DNA from: Massilia sp. Mn16-1_5
GTDB taxonomy: Bacteria; Pseudomonadota; Gammaproteobacteria; Burkholderiales; Burkholderiaceae_D
NCBI RefSeq assembly: GCF_004798585.1
Contig: NZ_PPXQ01000002.1
Location: forward strand, 186,001 to 250,000
Length of the DNA stretch: 64,000 bases
Reading direction: 5' to 3'
In this document: positions 18,158 through 29,946 of the stretch, piece after piece
How the letters are laid out: each line of letters starts with the position of its first letter
Position numbering within the stretch: the first letter of the stretch is position 1
Position numbers and translations under genes: made by a program
Notes under the pieces: generated by a model
Seen by the model: only the letters and a program-made list of their open reading frames with translations
What the model was told of the DNA's origin: nothing
Databases searched by the model: none

Positions 18158-19216
18158 CTAGCCGGCTCCGCGCAGCGCCTCCTCGCGCCAGGCGCCGGGG
18201 TTGGTACCCGACCATTCCTTGAAAGCGTGGGTGAACGCGCTCTGCTCCTGGTAGCCGAGCAGGAAGGCGATGTCCAGCAGCGACAGGCCGGGCTGGCGCA
18301 GGTAGTCGCGCGCCAGCGCATGGCGCGCCTCGTCGAGCACCTGCTGGAAGCTGGTGCCGGCATCGAGCAGCCTGCGCTGCAGGGTGCGCGGCGACAGCGC
18401 CAGCTCCGCCGCGATGCTTGGCAGGCGCACGCGGTCCTGCGCCAGGTTGCGGATCACCGCCGCGCGGACGGCCGCCACGATCGGCGGCGGAGCGGATGTC
18501 GCCGCGCGCTGGCCGAGCAGGCGCTCGGCATGTTGCTGCAACACCGGATACAGGCTGATGTCGGCGTTCGGCAGCGGCAGAGAAAGCAGGGCGGCATCGA
18601 AATGCGCGGTGTTCGCGGGCGCGCCAAAGTGCGGCAGGGCGCCGAACACGCGTTCGTATTCGGTATTGTCGGCGCCGCCGCCGTGCGCGAACGCGATGCG
18701 CGCCGGCGGCAACTGCCCGCCTGCGAGCCAGCGCCCGAAAGTCTGGATGCCGGCGAAGACGCTGTCGGCGAGATGGCGGCTTGCCTGCGGATAGTGGCTG
18801 ATCCACGCGTACTCGGCGCGCTCGTCCTGCAGCGTCAGCTGCGAGCGGCCGAGATCGTGCGCCAGCGCTTCGTAGCGCATGGTCTGCTCGAAGACCTGGC
18901 CCAGGTCGCGGCAGGCCAGCAGCACCAGGCCATAGACGCTGTAGGTGCCGAGCTTGACGCATTCGCCCACGTGCAGGCCGAAGTGCTCGTCGTGCGCCAG
19001 CGCCGCGCCGGCGTCCAGCAGGCGCAGGTAGTCCTCGGCCGCCAGCGATTCGGGCAGCGGCTGCAGGGCATCCTCGGGAAGACCGGCCGCGCGTGCGAGT
19101 GCCTGCGGGCCCACGCCGCGCGCGCCGGCGGCGTCGAGCAGGGGCTGCAGGTAGGAGCCGGTGACCCGGCGCCGGGCCGAGACGATGGTTGGCGCAAATG
19201 AGCAAGGCAGTGTCAT
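18158..19216 (-). CDS. AraC-family transcriptional regulator
   Basis: A 352-residue regulator. An N-terminal ligand-binding domain of the arabinose-binding/OruR type (about 25-215) precedes a C-terminal AraC double helix-turn-helix, with recognisable LSPRTLQRRLLDAGTSFQQV and LLDIAFLLGYQEQSAFTHAF. It is divergently transcribed, with only about 75 bases between its start and that of the alkyl-DHAP-synthase-like operon at 19291, so it is very likely the operon's regulator. The inducer is unknown; related two-domain regulators sense small metabolites including lipid-derived compounds. Confidence 0.9.
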   Translation of the reverse strand: MTLPCSFAPTIVSARRRVTGSYLQPLLDAAGARGVGPQALARAAGLPEDALQPLPESLAAEDYLRLLDAGAALAHDEHFGLHVGECVKLGTYSVYGLVLLACRDLGQVFEQTMRYEALAHDLGRSQLTLQDERAEYAWISHYPQASRHLADSVFAGIQTFGRWLAGGQLPPARIAFAHGGGADNTEYERVFGALPHFGAPANTAHFDAALLSLPLPNADISLYPVLQQHAERLLGQRAATSAPPPIVAAVRAAVIRNLAQDRVRLPSIAAELALSPRTLQRRLLDAGTSFQQVLDEARHALARDYLRQPGLSLLDIAFLLGYQEQSAFTHAFKEWSGTNPGAWREEALRGAG

Positions 19217-19290
19217 AAAGGAGCAATACGCGGCGGGCGTTCTCGCTTACTCTGGCATGAATGTCAATAAAAGTATAGAGGGGCGGGCGC

Positions 19291-20879
19291 ATGCGCAGGT
19301 GGAACGGCTGGGGCGAAGAGACGATCGATGTCGAGATGAATGCGGATGCGCTGCGCTTCCTGGAAGCGCGCATCGGGCCGGGGCAGGCGCCCGTCGACGC
19401 CACTTTCGAAGACGCCTGCGCTGCGATTCCCGCCAGCCGCCTGGTGCCGCATCCACTCGTCGATACGACGCCATCGGTACGCGCCCTGCATGCGCTGGGC
19501 CAGAGCCTGCCCGACTGGCTGCGCCTGCGCCATGGGCGCCTGAGCGCGGTGCCGGACGGCGTCGCCTTCCCGGAGAGCGCGGACCAGGTGCGCGCGCTGC
19601 TGGCCTATGCGGCGGAGAATGGCGCCGCCGTGATTCCTTATGGCGGAGGCACCAGCGTCGCCGGCCACCTGACGGCGCCGGGGGAGCAGCCCACGCTGTG
19701 CATCGCCCTCGGCCGCCTGCGCGCGATGCGCAACCTCGACACCGAATCGCAGCTCGCCAGCTTCGGCGCCGGCGTCACCGGTCCCGACCTTGAAGCGCAG
19801 CTGCGCGCCCACGGCTACACGCTCGGGCACTTCCCGCAATCCTTCGAGTATTCCACGCTGGGCGGCTGGGTTGTCACGCGTTCTTCCGGCCAGCAGTCGC
19901 TGCGCTACGGCCGCATCGAGCAGCTATTCGCGGGCGGCCGGGTCGAGACGCCGGCAGGAACGCTGGAGATCTCGACTTTCCCCGCATCCGCCGCCGGCAC
20001 CGACTTGCGCGAACTGGTGCTCGGCTCGGAAGGGCGGCTCGGCATCCTGGTCGACGCCACCGTGCGCGTCACCAAGCTGCCGGACTTCGAGGCCTTCCAC
20101 GCCGTATTCTTCCCCGATTGGGAAAGCGCCCAGCGCGCCGTGCGCACGCTGGCCCAGGCGCGCCTGCCACTGTCGATGCTGCGCCTGTCGAACGCCGTGG
20201 AAACCCAGACCATGCTGGCGCTGGCCGGCCACAAGCGGCAGGTCGCCATGCTGGAAGGGTGGCTGCGCCTGCGCGGCTGCTTTGATGCCAAATGCATGCT
20301 GCTGGTCGGCGCCAGCGGCAGCAAAGGCCAGGCGCGCGCCGCCCTGCGCGCGGCCTTTTCGATTACACGCGCCGAGCGCGGCGTCCACATCGGCAAGGGC
20401 CTGGGCGAGCGCTGGCGCCACAACCGCTTCCGCAACGTCTACCTGCGCAACTCCGCCTGGCGCCAGGGCTATGCCATCGACACGGTGGAGACGGCGCTCG
20501 ACTGGCCGGGCGTGAGCGCTGCCATGGCGGCCATCGAGGCGGCCGCCGCGCGGGCCCTGGGCGAACACGGGGAGCGCGTGCACGCCTACACCCATCTGTC
20601 GCACCTGTACCCGCAGGGCGCGAGCGTGTATTCCACCTTTGTCTATCGTTTGGCGGGCGACTACGAGACGGATCTCGCGCGCTGGCGCAGCCTGAAAAGC
20701 GCGGTGTCGGAAGCCATCGTCGCCAGCGGCGGCACGATCAGCCACCAGCACGGCGTCGGCGCCGACCACGCGCCCTGGCTGGAAGCGGAGAAGGGACAGC
20801 TCGGACTGGAAGCGATGCGCGCGCTGTTCAAGCGCTTCGATCCGGATGGGCGCATGAATCCGGGCAAGCTGGTGATGCC

Positions 20880-20883
<4 letters not shown>
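19291..20883 (+). CDS. Alkylglycerone-phosphate-synthase-like FAD-binding oxidoreductase
   Basis: A 530-residue flavoprotein of the PCMH/VAO superfamily. The FAD pyrophosphate loop is PYGGGTSVAGHL (117-128). The stretch HFPQSFEYSTLGGWVVTRSS closely parallels alkyldihydroxyacetonephosphate synthase (AGPS), as does the C-terminal GGTISHQHGVG (H485, Q486, H487), where AGPS has three consecutive histidines. A tyrosine-containing VYSTFVYR block stands where AGPS has its catalytic tyrosine. AGPS exchanges the acyl chain of acyl-DHAP for a fatty alcohol; whether this enzyme does so is unproven, and the changed His triad argues for caution. Its TGA overlaps the next gene's GTG, so it is the first gene of a coupled trio. 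Confidence 0.82.
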
Positions 20884-22471
<1,588 letters not shown>

Positions 22472-22475
<4 letters not shown>

Positions 22476-24037
22476 ACACCGATCCGCTCATCCTTTCCAT
22501 CGACAACGGCACCCAGAGCGTGCGCGCGCTGCTGTTCGACCTGCGCGGGAACATCGTCGCCAAGAGCCAGGTGCCGCTGCAGGCCTACTTTTCGCTGCAG
22601 CCCGGCTGGGCCGAGCACGAGCCGGAAGACTACTGGCAGGCGGTGTGCCGCGCCTGCCAGGGTTTGTGGAAGCAGCCCGGAGCCGATCGAACGGCCGTGG
22701 CCGGGGTGGCCGTGACGACCCAGCGCGGCACCGTGGTCAACCTGGACGTCGATGGCAAGCCGCTGCGTCCCGCGATCACCTGGCTCGACCAGCGCAGGAC
22801 CGGGACGGTGCCGCCGATCGGCCCGTTCTGGCGCACGGCCTTCAAGCTGGCGCGCGTCGCCAGCACGATCGACTTCTTCCGCGGCGAAGCCGAGATCAAC
22901 TGGATCCGCGCCCACCAGCGCGAGGTGTGGGAGGCGACGGATAAATTCCTGCTGCTCTCCGGTTACCTGAACTGGCGCCTGTGCGGCCGCTTCCTCGACT
23001 CCAGCGGCTCGCAGGTGGCCTACCTGCCCTTCGATTACAAGCGCCACGAATGGGCATCGAAACGCGACTGGAAATGGCAGGCGCTGGCGGTGGAGCGCCG
23101 CATGCTGCCCGAACTGCAGCCGCCGGGCACGCAACTGGGCAGCATCGGCGAGGAGGCCGCCGCGCAGACCGGCATCCCGGCAGGCACGCCCTTGTTTGCG
23201 GCCGCCGCCGACAAGGCCTGCGAAGTGCTGGGTGCGGGCTGCCGCGAGCCGCACGTGGGCTGCCTGAGCTACGGCACCACGGCGACCATCAACACCACCA
23301 GCCGCCGCTATGTCGAGGTGACGCCTTTCGTGCCGCCGTATCCGTCGGCGATTCCCGGTGCGTACAGCACCGAGGTGCAGGTCTTCAGGGGCTACTGGAT
23401 GGTCAACTGGTTCAAGGAGCAGTTCGGCCACCACGAGCAGCTGCAGGCGCTCGCCGGCGACCTGGCGCCCGAGCAGCTCTTCGACCGCCTGGCCGAATCG
23501 GTGCCGCCCGGTTCCATGGGCCTGATGCTGCAGCCATACTGGACGCCGGGCATCCGGGTGCCGGGACGGGAAGCGAAGGGCGCGATCGTCGGCTTCGGCG
23601 ACGTCCACACGCGCGCCCACGTCTACCGTGCCATCCTCGAAGGGCTGGCCTACGCGCTGCGGGAAGGGAAGGAACGGATCGAGGCGAGGAGCGGCGTGCG
23701 CATCACGGAGTTGCGGGTCTCGGGCGGCGGTTCGCAGAGCGACGCGGCGATGCAGCTCACCGCCGACATCTTCGGCCTGCCGACCGCGCGCCCGCACGTG
23801 TACGAGACCTCGGGCCTGGGCGCCGCGATCGACGCCGCCGTCGGCCTGAAACTGTATCCGGACTTCGCCAGCGCCGTGGATGCGATGACGCGCGTCGGCC
23901 GGGTGTTCGAGCCGATCGCGGCCAACCGCGCGATCTATGACCGGCTCTACAAGCGGGTATATAAGAAGATGTACCGTCAGCTGCAGCCGCTGTACCACCA
24001 GATCGCCGAGATAACCGGCTACCCGCAGCAGCTTTAA
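22472..24037 (+). CDS. FGGY-family carbohydrate (glycerol-like) kinase
   Basis: A 521-residue kinase of the FGGY family, starting at the ATG at 22472 that overlaps the GlpD-like stop. The N-terminal ATPase fold shows [18 protein letters not shown] and [11 protein letters not shown]; the C-terminal fold has [10 protein letters not shown] and the FGGY signature region [17 protein letters not shown]. It is close enough to glycerol kinase and xylulokinase for the substrate to be a polyol or related compound, but this cannot be fixed. Third gene of the AraC-controlled operon. Its 3' end overlaps the convergent REC-PAS-GGDEF gene by four bases. Confidence 0.85.
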
Positions 24038-25434
24038 GCGTCGAGCACCGCGGCGATGGCCTTGAACGTCGCCCCGGTCTTCACGGCGCGCACGCCGTTG
24101 CGGCCGGTCTCCTTGACCGCGTACATGGCGCGGTCGGCCTGCACGAAGAAGTCCTTGATGTCGTCGATCTGGGTCGGCACGATGGTCGCGACGCCGAGGC
24201 TGGCGGTGACCCAGGGCGAGGTCCTTGAACCCGGGTTCGGGATGTTCAGCGACTCGATGTGGGCGCGGATCGTTTCGGCCATGGCGCAGGCGGATTCGAA
24301 GCCGGTTTCGCCGAACAGCAGCACGAATTCCTCGCCACCGTAGCGCGCCGCCAGGTCGGTCGTGCGCAACGCATGCGACTGCAGCGCCATCGCCACCTGC
24401 TGCAGGCAGGTGTCGCCGGCGGCGTGGCCCAGGCTGTCGTTGTAGCCCTTGAAATGGTCGACGTCGAGCACGATCAGCGACAGCGGCTGGCTCGAACGCA
24501 GGGCGCGCTGCCATTCCTTGTCCAGGAAGGTGTCGAAGTGGCGCCGGTTGGCTATTTTTGTGAGCGGATCGACCATCGCCGCGCGCTGCAGCGCGTTTTC
24601 CGACTGTTTGTGGTGGGTGATGTCGTGCAGCAGGGCGACGAACAGGGGCTGCTCGGCGTCCATCGGCGTCAGCGTGAAGTCCATTGCGCGCAGAATGCCG
24701 TCGCGCTGGCGGATCAGCACTTCGCGCGCGCCGCGCGCGTTCGGCCCGGTTCCGCCCCGCACGCCCTGGCCGAACAGGTCCAGGCATTCCTGCGCCACCG
24801 AGGGCGCCAGCAGCGCGTCGAGCGCGACGCCGGCCAGCTCGCCCGGCCCGTAGCCGAGGTAGCGGTCGCAGGCCGGATTCGTGTACTGGATGCGGCCCGA
24901 GGGCTCGATCACCATCAGGCCTTCGTCCATGCTGTCGACGATCAGGCGCAGGCGCTCGGCCTGCTGTTGCTGCGACATGCTGGTGCGGCGGAACTGCAGC
25001 TGGGCGCGTACGCGGGCGCAGACCTCGGCCAGGCGCAGCGGCTTCGGGATGTAGTCGGCGGCGCCGATGTCGAAGGCGGCCACGATGTCGTCCGTCTCGG
25101 TACGCGCGCTCATGAAGATGACCGGGATGTTGCAGGTCGACGGATGGGCCTTCAGGCGGCGGCAGACTTCCATGCCGTCCATGCCGGGCAGGACGATGTC
25201 GAGCAGGATCAGGTCGGGCTGGGCGCGCTGGGCGATCGAGAGCGCCCGCTCGCCGCTATTGGCGACAAAGGTCTGGTAGCCCTGTTGCAGCATCATGGAG
25301 CGCATGGCTCCGAGCTGGGCCGGCGCGTCGTCGACGATCAGGATGGCGGCCTGGCGCATCGTGGCAGCTGGAGCGGGGGCGAGGGGAGACATTGCGGTTG
25401 TCGCGGTGACGAGTTTGATTTCGTTCAAAATCAT
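24034..25434 (-). CDS. Response regulator with PAS and GGDEF domains (diguanylate cyclase)
   Basis: A 466-residue cytoplasmic c-di-GMP synthase under receiver control. The receiver spans about 28-148 (phospho-acceptor D79 in [13 protein letters not shown], lysine in YIPKPL). A PAS domain covers about 160-280. The GGDEF domain has an active GGEEF at 366-370 and an inhibitory RTTD at 357-360, so product feedback is likely. No cognate histidine kinase is adjacent. The ATG at 25434 lacks a strong ribosome site; in-frame ATGs at 25392 and 25359 are alternatives. Convergent with the FGGY kinase gene. Confidence 0.92.
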   Translation of the reverse strand: MILNEIKLVTATTAMSPLAPAPAATMRQAAILIVDDAPAQLGAMRSMMLQQGYQTFVANSGERALSIAQRAQPDLILLDIVLPGMDGMEVCRRLKAHPSTCNIPVIFMSARTETDDIVAAFDIGAADYIPKPLRLAEVCARVRAQLQFRRTSMSQQQQAERLRLIVDSMDEGLMVIEPSGRIQYTNPACDRYLGYGPGELAGVALDALLAPSVAQECLDLFGQGVRGGTGPNARGAREVLIRQRDGILRAMDFTLTPMDAEQPLFVALLHDITHHKQSENALQRAAMVDPLTKIANRRHFDTFLDKEWQRALRSSQPLSLIVLDVDHFKGYNDSLGHAAGDTCLQQVAMALQSHALRTTDLAARYGGEEFVLLFGETGFESACAMAETIRAHIESLNIPNPGSRTSPWVTASLGVATIVPTQIDDIKDFFVQADRAMYAVKETGRNGVRAVKTGATFKAIAAVLDA

Positions 25435-25571
25435 AACCCGATGTCGACACCTGCGGGAATTTTTGTTGCCTAAGGGCTAGTATTTATTGTTGAAGTGCCA
25501 CAACTCTGTGGTATGAAAACCGCTGTAACTGAAGGTTTTTCCGACTGGAAATTCCATCTTATGCAGGGTGG

Positions 25572-25598
25572 CTGGCGCCGCAGCCGCTGCGGCGCCAG
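25572..25598. terminator. 12-bp perfect hairpin after the aminotransferase gene
   Basis: CTGGCGCCGCAG (25572-25583) and CTGCGGCGCCAG (25587-25598) form a perfect stem with a 3-base loop, just beyond the aminotransferase stop codon. There is no T-run in either direction, so a terminator or mRNA-stabilising role is inferred. Confidence 0.5.
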
Positions 25599-25604
25599 AA
25601 AGCA

Positions 25605-26798
25605 TTACAGCATGGCCGCGATCAGCTTGCCGAGGATGGCGATGCCTTCGCGAATGCGCTCCGGCGGCACGGTGACGAAGGACAGGCGCAGCGTGTTCGT
25701 TTCGCCTTCGTTGGCATAGAAGGGCGCGCCTGGGACAAAAGCCACGCGCGAGGCGATCGCCGTGTCGAGCAGCTTCATGGCGTCGATACTCTTCGGCAGC
25801 GTGACCCAGATGAACATGCCGCCTTCCGGCTTGGTCCAGCTGACGCCGGCCGGGAAGTGCTCCGCCATCGCGTCCAGCATGGCCTGGCACTGGTTGGCGT
25901 ACAGGGTGCGGATGGTCGGGATGTGTTCGTCGAGGAAGCCGTCCTTCACCACTTCGTGCACCACCATCTGGGTCAGCTGGGCGGTATGCAGGTCGGCCGC
26001 CTGCTTGGCCAGTTCGAGGCGGCGCACCAGCGGCAGCGGGGCGCACACGTAGCCGAGGCGGATACCCGGGGTCAGGACCTTGGAGAAGGAGCCCATGTAG
26101 ATCACGCCGTCCGGGTTCATGGCCACCAGTTTCGGCATCGGCTCGCCCGAATACGACAGCGCGCCGTAGGGGTCGTCCTCGATCAGCGGCAGTTGCAGGC
26201 GGGCGCAGGTCTCGACCAGTTCCTGGCGCCGTGCCAGCGACAGCGAGCGGCCGGTCGGGTTCTGGAAGTTCGGCAGCGAATACAGCAGGCGCGCTCCCTT
26301 GGCCACGCCATCGATCGAGGAGGGCACCAGGCCGTCGTCGTCGGTGGCGACCGAGGCGAATTCCGGACGGTAGACCGAGAAGGCCTGCAGCGCGCCCAGG
26401 TAGCTCGGGGTCTCCACCAGCACGCGGCTGCCTTCGTCGATCAGCACCTTGCCGATCAGGTCGAGCGCCTGCTGCGAACCCGACACCATCATGATCTGCT
26501 CGGGCAGGATCTTCGTGCCTTCCGTGGACAGCGAGTTCGCGATCCATTCGCGCAGCGGCGCGTAGCCGTCGGTCGGGCCGTACTGCAGCGCTACTTTACC
26601 CGTCTCGGACAGTACCTTGTCGTAGGCCGCCTTCATGCGCTCGACCGGGAAGGTGGCCGGCGAAGGCAGGCCGCCGGCGAAGGAGATGATCTCCGGACGC
26701 TGGGTGATCTTCAGGATCTCGCGGATGAAGGAGCTTTGCAGCCCTTGCGCGCGTTCGGAAAACTGCCACTGGATGGGATTCGGATTCTCGATTTTCAT
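25605..26798 (-). CDS. PLP-dependent aminotransferase (2-aminoadipate/MocR-like class)
   Basis: A 397-residue fold-type-I aminotransferase resembling LysN/2-aminoadipate and broad-specificity aminotransferases. Landmarks are SFAGGLPSPATFPVERM, YGPTDGYAPLREWI, SGSQQALDLIGKV, NFQNPTGRSLSL and the PLP lysine in MGSFSKVLTPGIRLGYV. There is no N-terminal GntR DNA-binding domain, so it is an enzyme rather than a MocR regulator. The ATG at 26798 is chosen over an upstream non-ATG start at 26822 because alignment-like conservation starts with the IENPNPIQWQFS block. Substrate unassigned. A terminator separates it from the upstream RidA gene. Confidence 0.85.
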   Translation of the reverse strand: MKIENPNPIQWQFSERAQGLQSSFIREILKITQRPEIISFAGGLPSPATFPVERMKAAYDKVLSETGKVALQYGPTDGYAPLREWIANSLSTEGTKILPEQIMMVSGSQQALDLIGKVLIDEGSRVLVETPSYLGALQAFSVYRPEFASVATDDDGLVPSSIDGVAKGARLLYSLPNFQNPTGRSLSLARRQELVETCARLQLPLIEDDPYGALSYSGEPMPKLVAMNPDGVIYMGSFSKVLTPGIRLGYVCAPLPLVRRLELAKQAADLHTAQLTQMVVHEVVKDGFLDEHIPTIRTLYANQCQAMLDAMAEHFPAGVSWTKPEGGMFIWVTLPKSIDAMKLLDTAIASRVAFVPGAPFYANEGETNTLRLSFVTVPPERIREGIAILGKLIAAML

Positions 26799-26840
26799 GC
26801 TGGTCTCACTGGAAGAGCGCACCGGATAGGCGGCCTGCTG

Positions 26841-26868
26841 AAAAAAAGGCCGGGCTTGTGGCCCGGCC
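26841..26868 (-). terminator. Rho-independent terminator for the RidA gene
   Basis: On the minus strand a GGCCGGGC stem with a short loop (26848-26868) is followed by seven Ts (26841-26847). It lies 13 bases after the stop of the RidA-like gene and separates it from the aminotransferase gene. Confidence 0.88.
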
Positions 26869-26881
26869 TTTACGGTAAGTG

Positions 26882-27343
26882 TTACGCCACTTCGACGATC
26901 ATTTCGATCTCGACGCAGGCGCCGCGCGGGATCTGGGCCACGCCGAAGGCGGAGCGGGCATGCTTGCCGGCGTCGCCGAAGACTTCGCCGAACAGTTCCG
27001 AGGCACCGTTGGTGACCAGGTGCTGCTCGGTGAAGTCAGGGGTCGAGTTCACCAGGCTCATCAGCTTGACGATGCGCTTCACGCGCGTCAGGTCGCCGCC
27101 GCAGGCATCCTGCAGGGTGCCCATCAGGTCGATGGCGATAGCGCGCGCGGCGGCCTGGCCGTCCGCCGTGGTCTTGTCCTTGCCCAGCTGGCCGACGTTG
27201 ACCGAGCCGTCCGCGTTCTTCGCGATGTGGCCCGAGATGAAGACCAGGTTGCCGGTCTGTACGTACATGACGTAGGCGGCGGCCGGGGCAGCAGCTTGCT
27301 GCAGGGTGATGTTCAGTTCCTTCAGTTTGTCGTAGACGGACAT
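26882..27343 (-). CDS. RidA family protein (second copy)
   Basis: A 153-residue member of the longer RidA/YjgF subgroup. The ATG at 27343 follows AGAGAAACC. The sequence shows VQTGNLVFISGHIAKNADGS and the C-terminal IPRGACVEIEMIVEVA with the conserved glutamate near the active site, but the arginine region differs from the archetypal RidA at 2966. Subgroups of this type occur beside amino-acid degradation genes, and an aminotransferase lies downstream. Function within the RidA superfamily is uncertain. Confidence 0.88.
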   Translation of the reverse strand: MSVYDKLKELNITLQQAAAPAAAYVMYVQTGNLVFISGHIAKNADGSVNVGQLGKDKTTADGQAAARAIAIDLMGTLQDACGGDLTRVKRIVKLMSLVNSTPDFTEQHLVTNGASELFGEVFGDAGKHARSAFGVAQIPRGACVEIEMIVEVA

Positions 27344-27406
27344 GGGTTTCTCTGTAGTGCGGTGGATGAAGCCGGTATTGTACGACTTGCCAGCGTCGAT
27401 GCCCAC

Positions 27407-28609
27407 TTATGGTGCGACAGCGCGTGCCGGTTGCCGCGCGAGTTCCACGATGGCGGCGTTCCAGATGTTCACCCAGGTGTTCATGCCATGGCCGCTCGGC
27501 ACGTAAATCTCATTGACCAGGGCGCCGCGGGCACGTAGTGCGGGAGCGATCGCCGTCGCGTTCTTGTAAAAGCCCCGTTCCATATGGCCTGCGCCGACAA
27601 AGGCACGCCGCCCGTCCAGCGCCTCCTCGCTGCGGGTGCGCCACTGCGCCGGCGACATGATGATGGCGCCATCGAAATGTCCACCCTGTGACACCAGCGC
27701 ATCGTAGGCCCAGGCGCCGCCGTTCGAATAGCCGGCCACGATACGCCGGCGCGGCCGGGCGCCGCCTTCGATCTGGCCAGCCAGGTCCTGTGTCACGAAA
27801 CGCATGAAGGCGTCGTAGCGCGCCGGATTCACGTCCAGCAGGAGTTCCTCGATGCGTGCGCCGTTCGTGTCGAGCTCGGCATTGTGAACGCCGGCGATCA
27901 CGATGCCGCGCATGTCGATCCCGTTCGCCAGCGCGTTGTGGACGAATTGGTCGGTGGTATGGCCGTCGGATGTGTAGATGACGATGCAGCCGGCAATGCC
28001 CCGGCGGCAGGCGGCGCCCCGGAAGACCGATACCTTGCGCGTACCGTATTCGCCCTGGGCCGCAAAAGTGCGCGTTTCCAGTGCCGCCCCGTCGCGGGCG
28101 ACGAGACCGGTGTCGATCTTGTTGTCTGCAAAGACGAACTGGGGCGAGCCCCGGTGCCGCAGGCGGGTATCCGGGCGCTTGTCCGCCCCGAGGAACTGGA
28201 GGTCGAGCAAGGCAGTTTGCATCCGGCTCCAGCGGAAGCGGGCCGAATACACGTCGTCGGCAATCCTGTCGAGGTAACCCTGGATTTCGCAGCAGAGGAA
28301 GGGGCCGTTCGGATAGAGGGCAGGGCCCGGCAACATGCGCACGCTGACAGCCAGGGTGTCGTCCTTGATCTCCCACGCGAAATCCCGTGTGCGCAGCTTG
28401 GCGAGTTCGGACGCCAGGACCTCTGGGGACAAGGGCTGCTTGCAGGGAAGATCAACGCCGGCCTCAGGATGCTCCGCCGCACAGGCGCGCATGTCGCGCG
28501 GGATGAAACGCTCGTCGGCCAGCGTGGTATGGCACAGCATCAGGCAAGCCAGCGAAAACAGGGCGGTCAGCGCACGGCGCGCAAGGGCAAAACGGGTCGG
28601 TGCGGTCAT
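27407..28609 (-). CDS. Exported alpha/beta-hydrolase (Fes/esterase-D-like)
   Basis: A 400-residue predicted periplasmic serine hydrolase. The signal peptide is MTAPTRFALARRALTALFSL and on to TTLADE. The nucleophile elbow GYSNGGAW and a terminal histidine in PSGHGMNTW fit the esterase D/enterochelin esterase fold. The first half is an N-terminal beta-sandwich-like domain, as in Fes/IroE-type enzymes, with four cysteines before residue 105. Substrate unknown: a siderophore or polysaccharide-linked ester is possible. No siderophore genes are visible in the window. Confidence 0.75.
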   Translation of the reverse strand: MTAPTRFALARRALTALFSLACLMLCHTTLADERFIPRDMRACAAEHPEAGVDLPCKQPLSPEVLASELAKLRTRDFAWEIKDDTLAVSVRMLPGPALYPNGPFLCCEIQGYLDRIADDVYSARFRWSRMQTALLDLQFLGADKRPDTRLRHRGSPQFVFADNKIDTGLVARDGAALETRTFAAQGEYGTRKVSVFRGAACRRGIAGCIVIYTSDGHTTDQFVHNALANGIDMRGIVIAGVHNAELDTNGARIEELLLDVNPARYDAFMRFVTQDLAGQIEGGARPRRRIVAGYSNGGAWAYDALVSQGGHFDGAIIMSPAQWRTRSEEALDGRRAFVGAGHMERGFYKNATAIAPALRARGALVNEIYVPSGHGMNTWVNIWNAAIVELARQPARAVAP

Positions 28610-28651
28610 CGCATGCGAGATCGAGTTGGCAAACCGCCGAGTATAGGGAAT

Positions 28652-28905
28652 CTAACTGCTTGTAAACTCACCAATGTTCACGTCGGCGTCGGCCATCCGC
28701 TTGAATGCCGCCGCTACCCGGGAACCTGGGTCAGCGCCACGTTCGCGGTAGCCCACGTGCTGGCAGGCATACCAGTAGCTCACGACGCGTCGCTCCGTCT
28801 TCGCAAGAAAGCCCGGGTTCTCGCGAAAATCTGGGCTACGACTTGCGCCTTCGTTTCGAGTTCGGCGGGAAATGTCCGGACGGGAGAGTCGGTAAGGAAG
28901 GTCAT
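28652..28905 (-). pseudogene. Frameshifted small hypothetical gene
   Basis: The minus strand holds two overlapping reading-frame pieces that join into one coherent protein of about 84 residues if a single T is added to the run of four Ts near 28830. Piece one starts at the ATG at 28905 (MTFLTDSPVRTFPAELETKA...VAQIF) and by itself ends at 28780. Piece two continues as RENPGFLAKTERRVVSYWYAC and ends ...NIGEFTSS at 28652. Either this is a broken gene, a sequencing error in a homopolymer, or two unrelated frames. The family is not recognised. Confidence 0.4.
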
Positions 28906-29060
28906 CGTCGGTTTCTCGGTCCCGGATGGGATGCCTGGATAGTGTAATGTTTGCAAGCGCCGGCAGAGCAAGCTGGCCCATTTATTTGTTATTGTTTTGG
29001 TATTGCTTGGTGGTATCATTCCGGGTCGCCGCGTCAGCGGCCCATTCGGAGATCGCAAGC

Positions 29061-29855
29061 ATGCCGCCGGTGTTACTACTCAAGCTCCTGCTGGTCCCGC
29101 TCCTGATCTGGCTGGTTACGCTCGCCGGCCGCCGCTGGGGTCCCGCAGTCGCCGGGTGGCTCTCCGCCTTTCCGATCGTCGCCGGTCCCATCCTGTTCAC
29201 CCTCAGCCTGGAGCAGGGCGCTGCCTTTGCCGCGCGTGCCGCGGAGGGAACCTTGCTGGCGGTCGTCGCCATTCTCGTGTTCAGCCTGGCCTACGCCTGG
29301 GCCTCGCTGCGCTGCGGCGTCGCCGGGTCGATGCTCACCGCGCTGCTGGCCTTGGCAGGCAGCGTGGCCCTGCTGCAGGCGACACGCTTGCCCCTGGGCC
29401 TGGCCTTCGTGCTGGTCTGGTGCGCCTTGCTGCTGTGCCTGAAAGTGTTTCCGCAAGCGGCCCCGGTGGCTGCCGGCAAGCGCCGCAACGATCTGCCTTG
29501 GCGCATGCTGGCCGCGGCCCTGCTGGTGCTGGCCGTGACCGGCGGCGCCACCCACATGGGCGCGCGCCTGTCGGGGTTCTTCGCCATGTTCCCCGTGATG
29601 GGCACGGTGCTGGTCGGGTTCGCCCACGCCGGTTCCGGTCGCGCGGGCGCGGTGGCCCTGCTGCGCGGCATGGTAATCGGTTACTTCGGCTTCGCCACCT
29701 TCTGCGTCGTGCTGGCCATGCAGCTACGCGAGGGCGTGGTCGGAAGCGCGTTCGCCCTGGCGCTGGGCTGCGCACTGGTGGTGCACGTTGCGGCGCGACG
29801 CCTGCTGGTCAGGCCTGCCTTGCCGGCGGCGGTTGCCCCTCAGGCAAAGGCCTGA
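29061..29855 (+). CDS. Polytopic inner-membrane protein of unknown function
   Basis: A 264-residue, strongly hydrophobic protein with about eight predicted membrane helices, starting at the ATG at 29061 after GGAGATCGCAAGC. Its first helices contain PLLIWLVTLAGRRWGPAVAGW and its centre a short basic cytoplasmic loop (AAGKRRNDLPWR). No catalytic motif is recognised. The two-half pattern (two sets of four helices) suggests an internal duplication or a small transporter. It is upstream of htpG, but the htpG heat-shock promoter separates them. Confidence 0.7.
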   Translation: MPPVLLLKLLLVPLLIWLVTLAGRRWGPAVAGWLSAFPIVAGPILFTLSLEQGAAFAARAAEGTLLAVVAILVFSLAYAWASLRCGVAGSMLTALLALAGSVALLQATRLPLGLAFVLVWCALLLCLKVFPQAAPVAAGKRRNDLPWRMLAAALLVLAVTGGATHMGARLSGFFAMFPVMGTVLVGFAHAGSGRAGAVALLRGMVIGYFGFATFCVVLAMQLREGVVGSAFALALGCALVVHVAARRLLVRPALPAAVAPQAKA

Positions 29856-29865
29856 AAATCGGGGT

Positions 29866-29893
29866 CTTGAAAACGGTGACAGTATCCCAATAT
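29866..29893 (+). promoter_or_regulatory. Heat-shock (sigma-32) promoter of htpG
   Basis: CTTGAAA (29866-29872), a 13-base spacer and CCCAATAT (29886-29893) closely match the RpoH consensus CTTGAAA-N13-15-CCCCATnT. It lies 54 bases before the htpG start, the expected position for a heat-shock chaperone. Confidence 0.75.
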
Positions 29894-29946
29894 TGCAGCA
29901 ATCCGTTCAACCTGCTTATTTAATCTGAACCACCACGAGGAACAAG

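Noticed and set aside
25605..26798. Considered a MocR transcription factor
   Set aside because: There is no N-terminal GntR helix-turn-helix; the protein starts directly with the aminotransferase fold.
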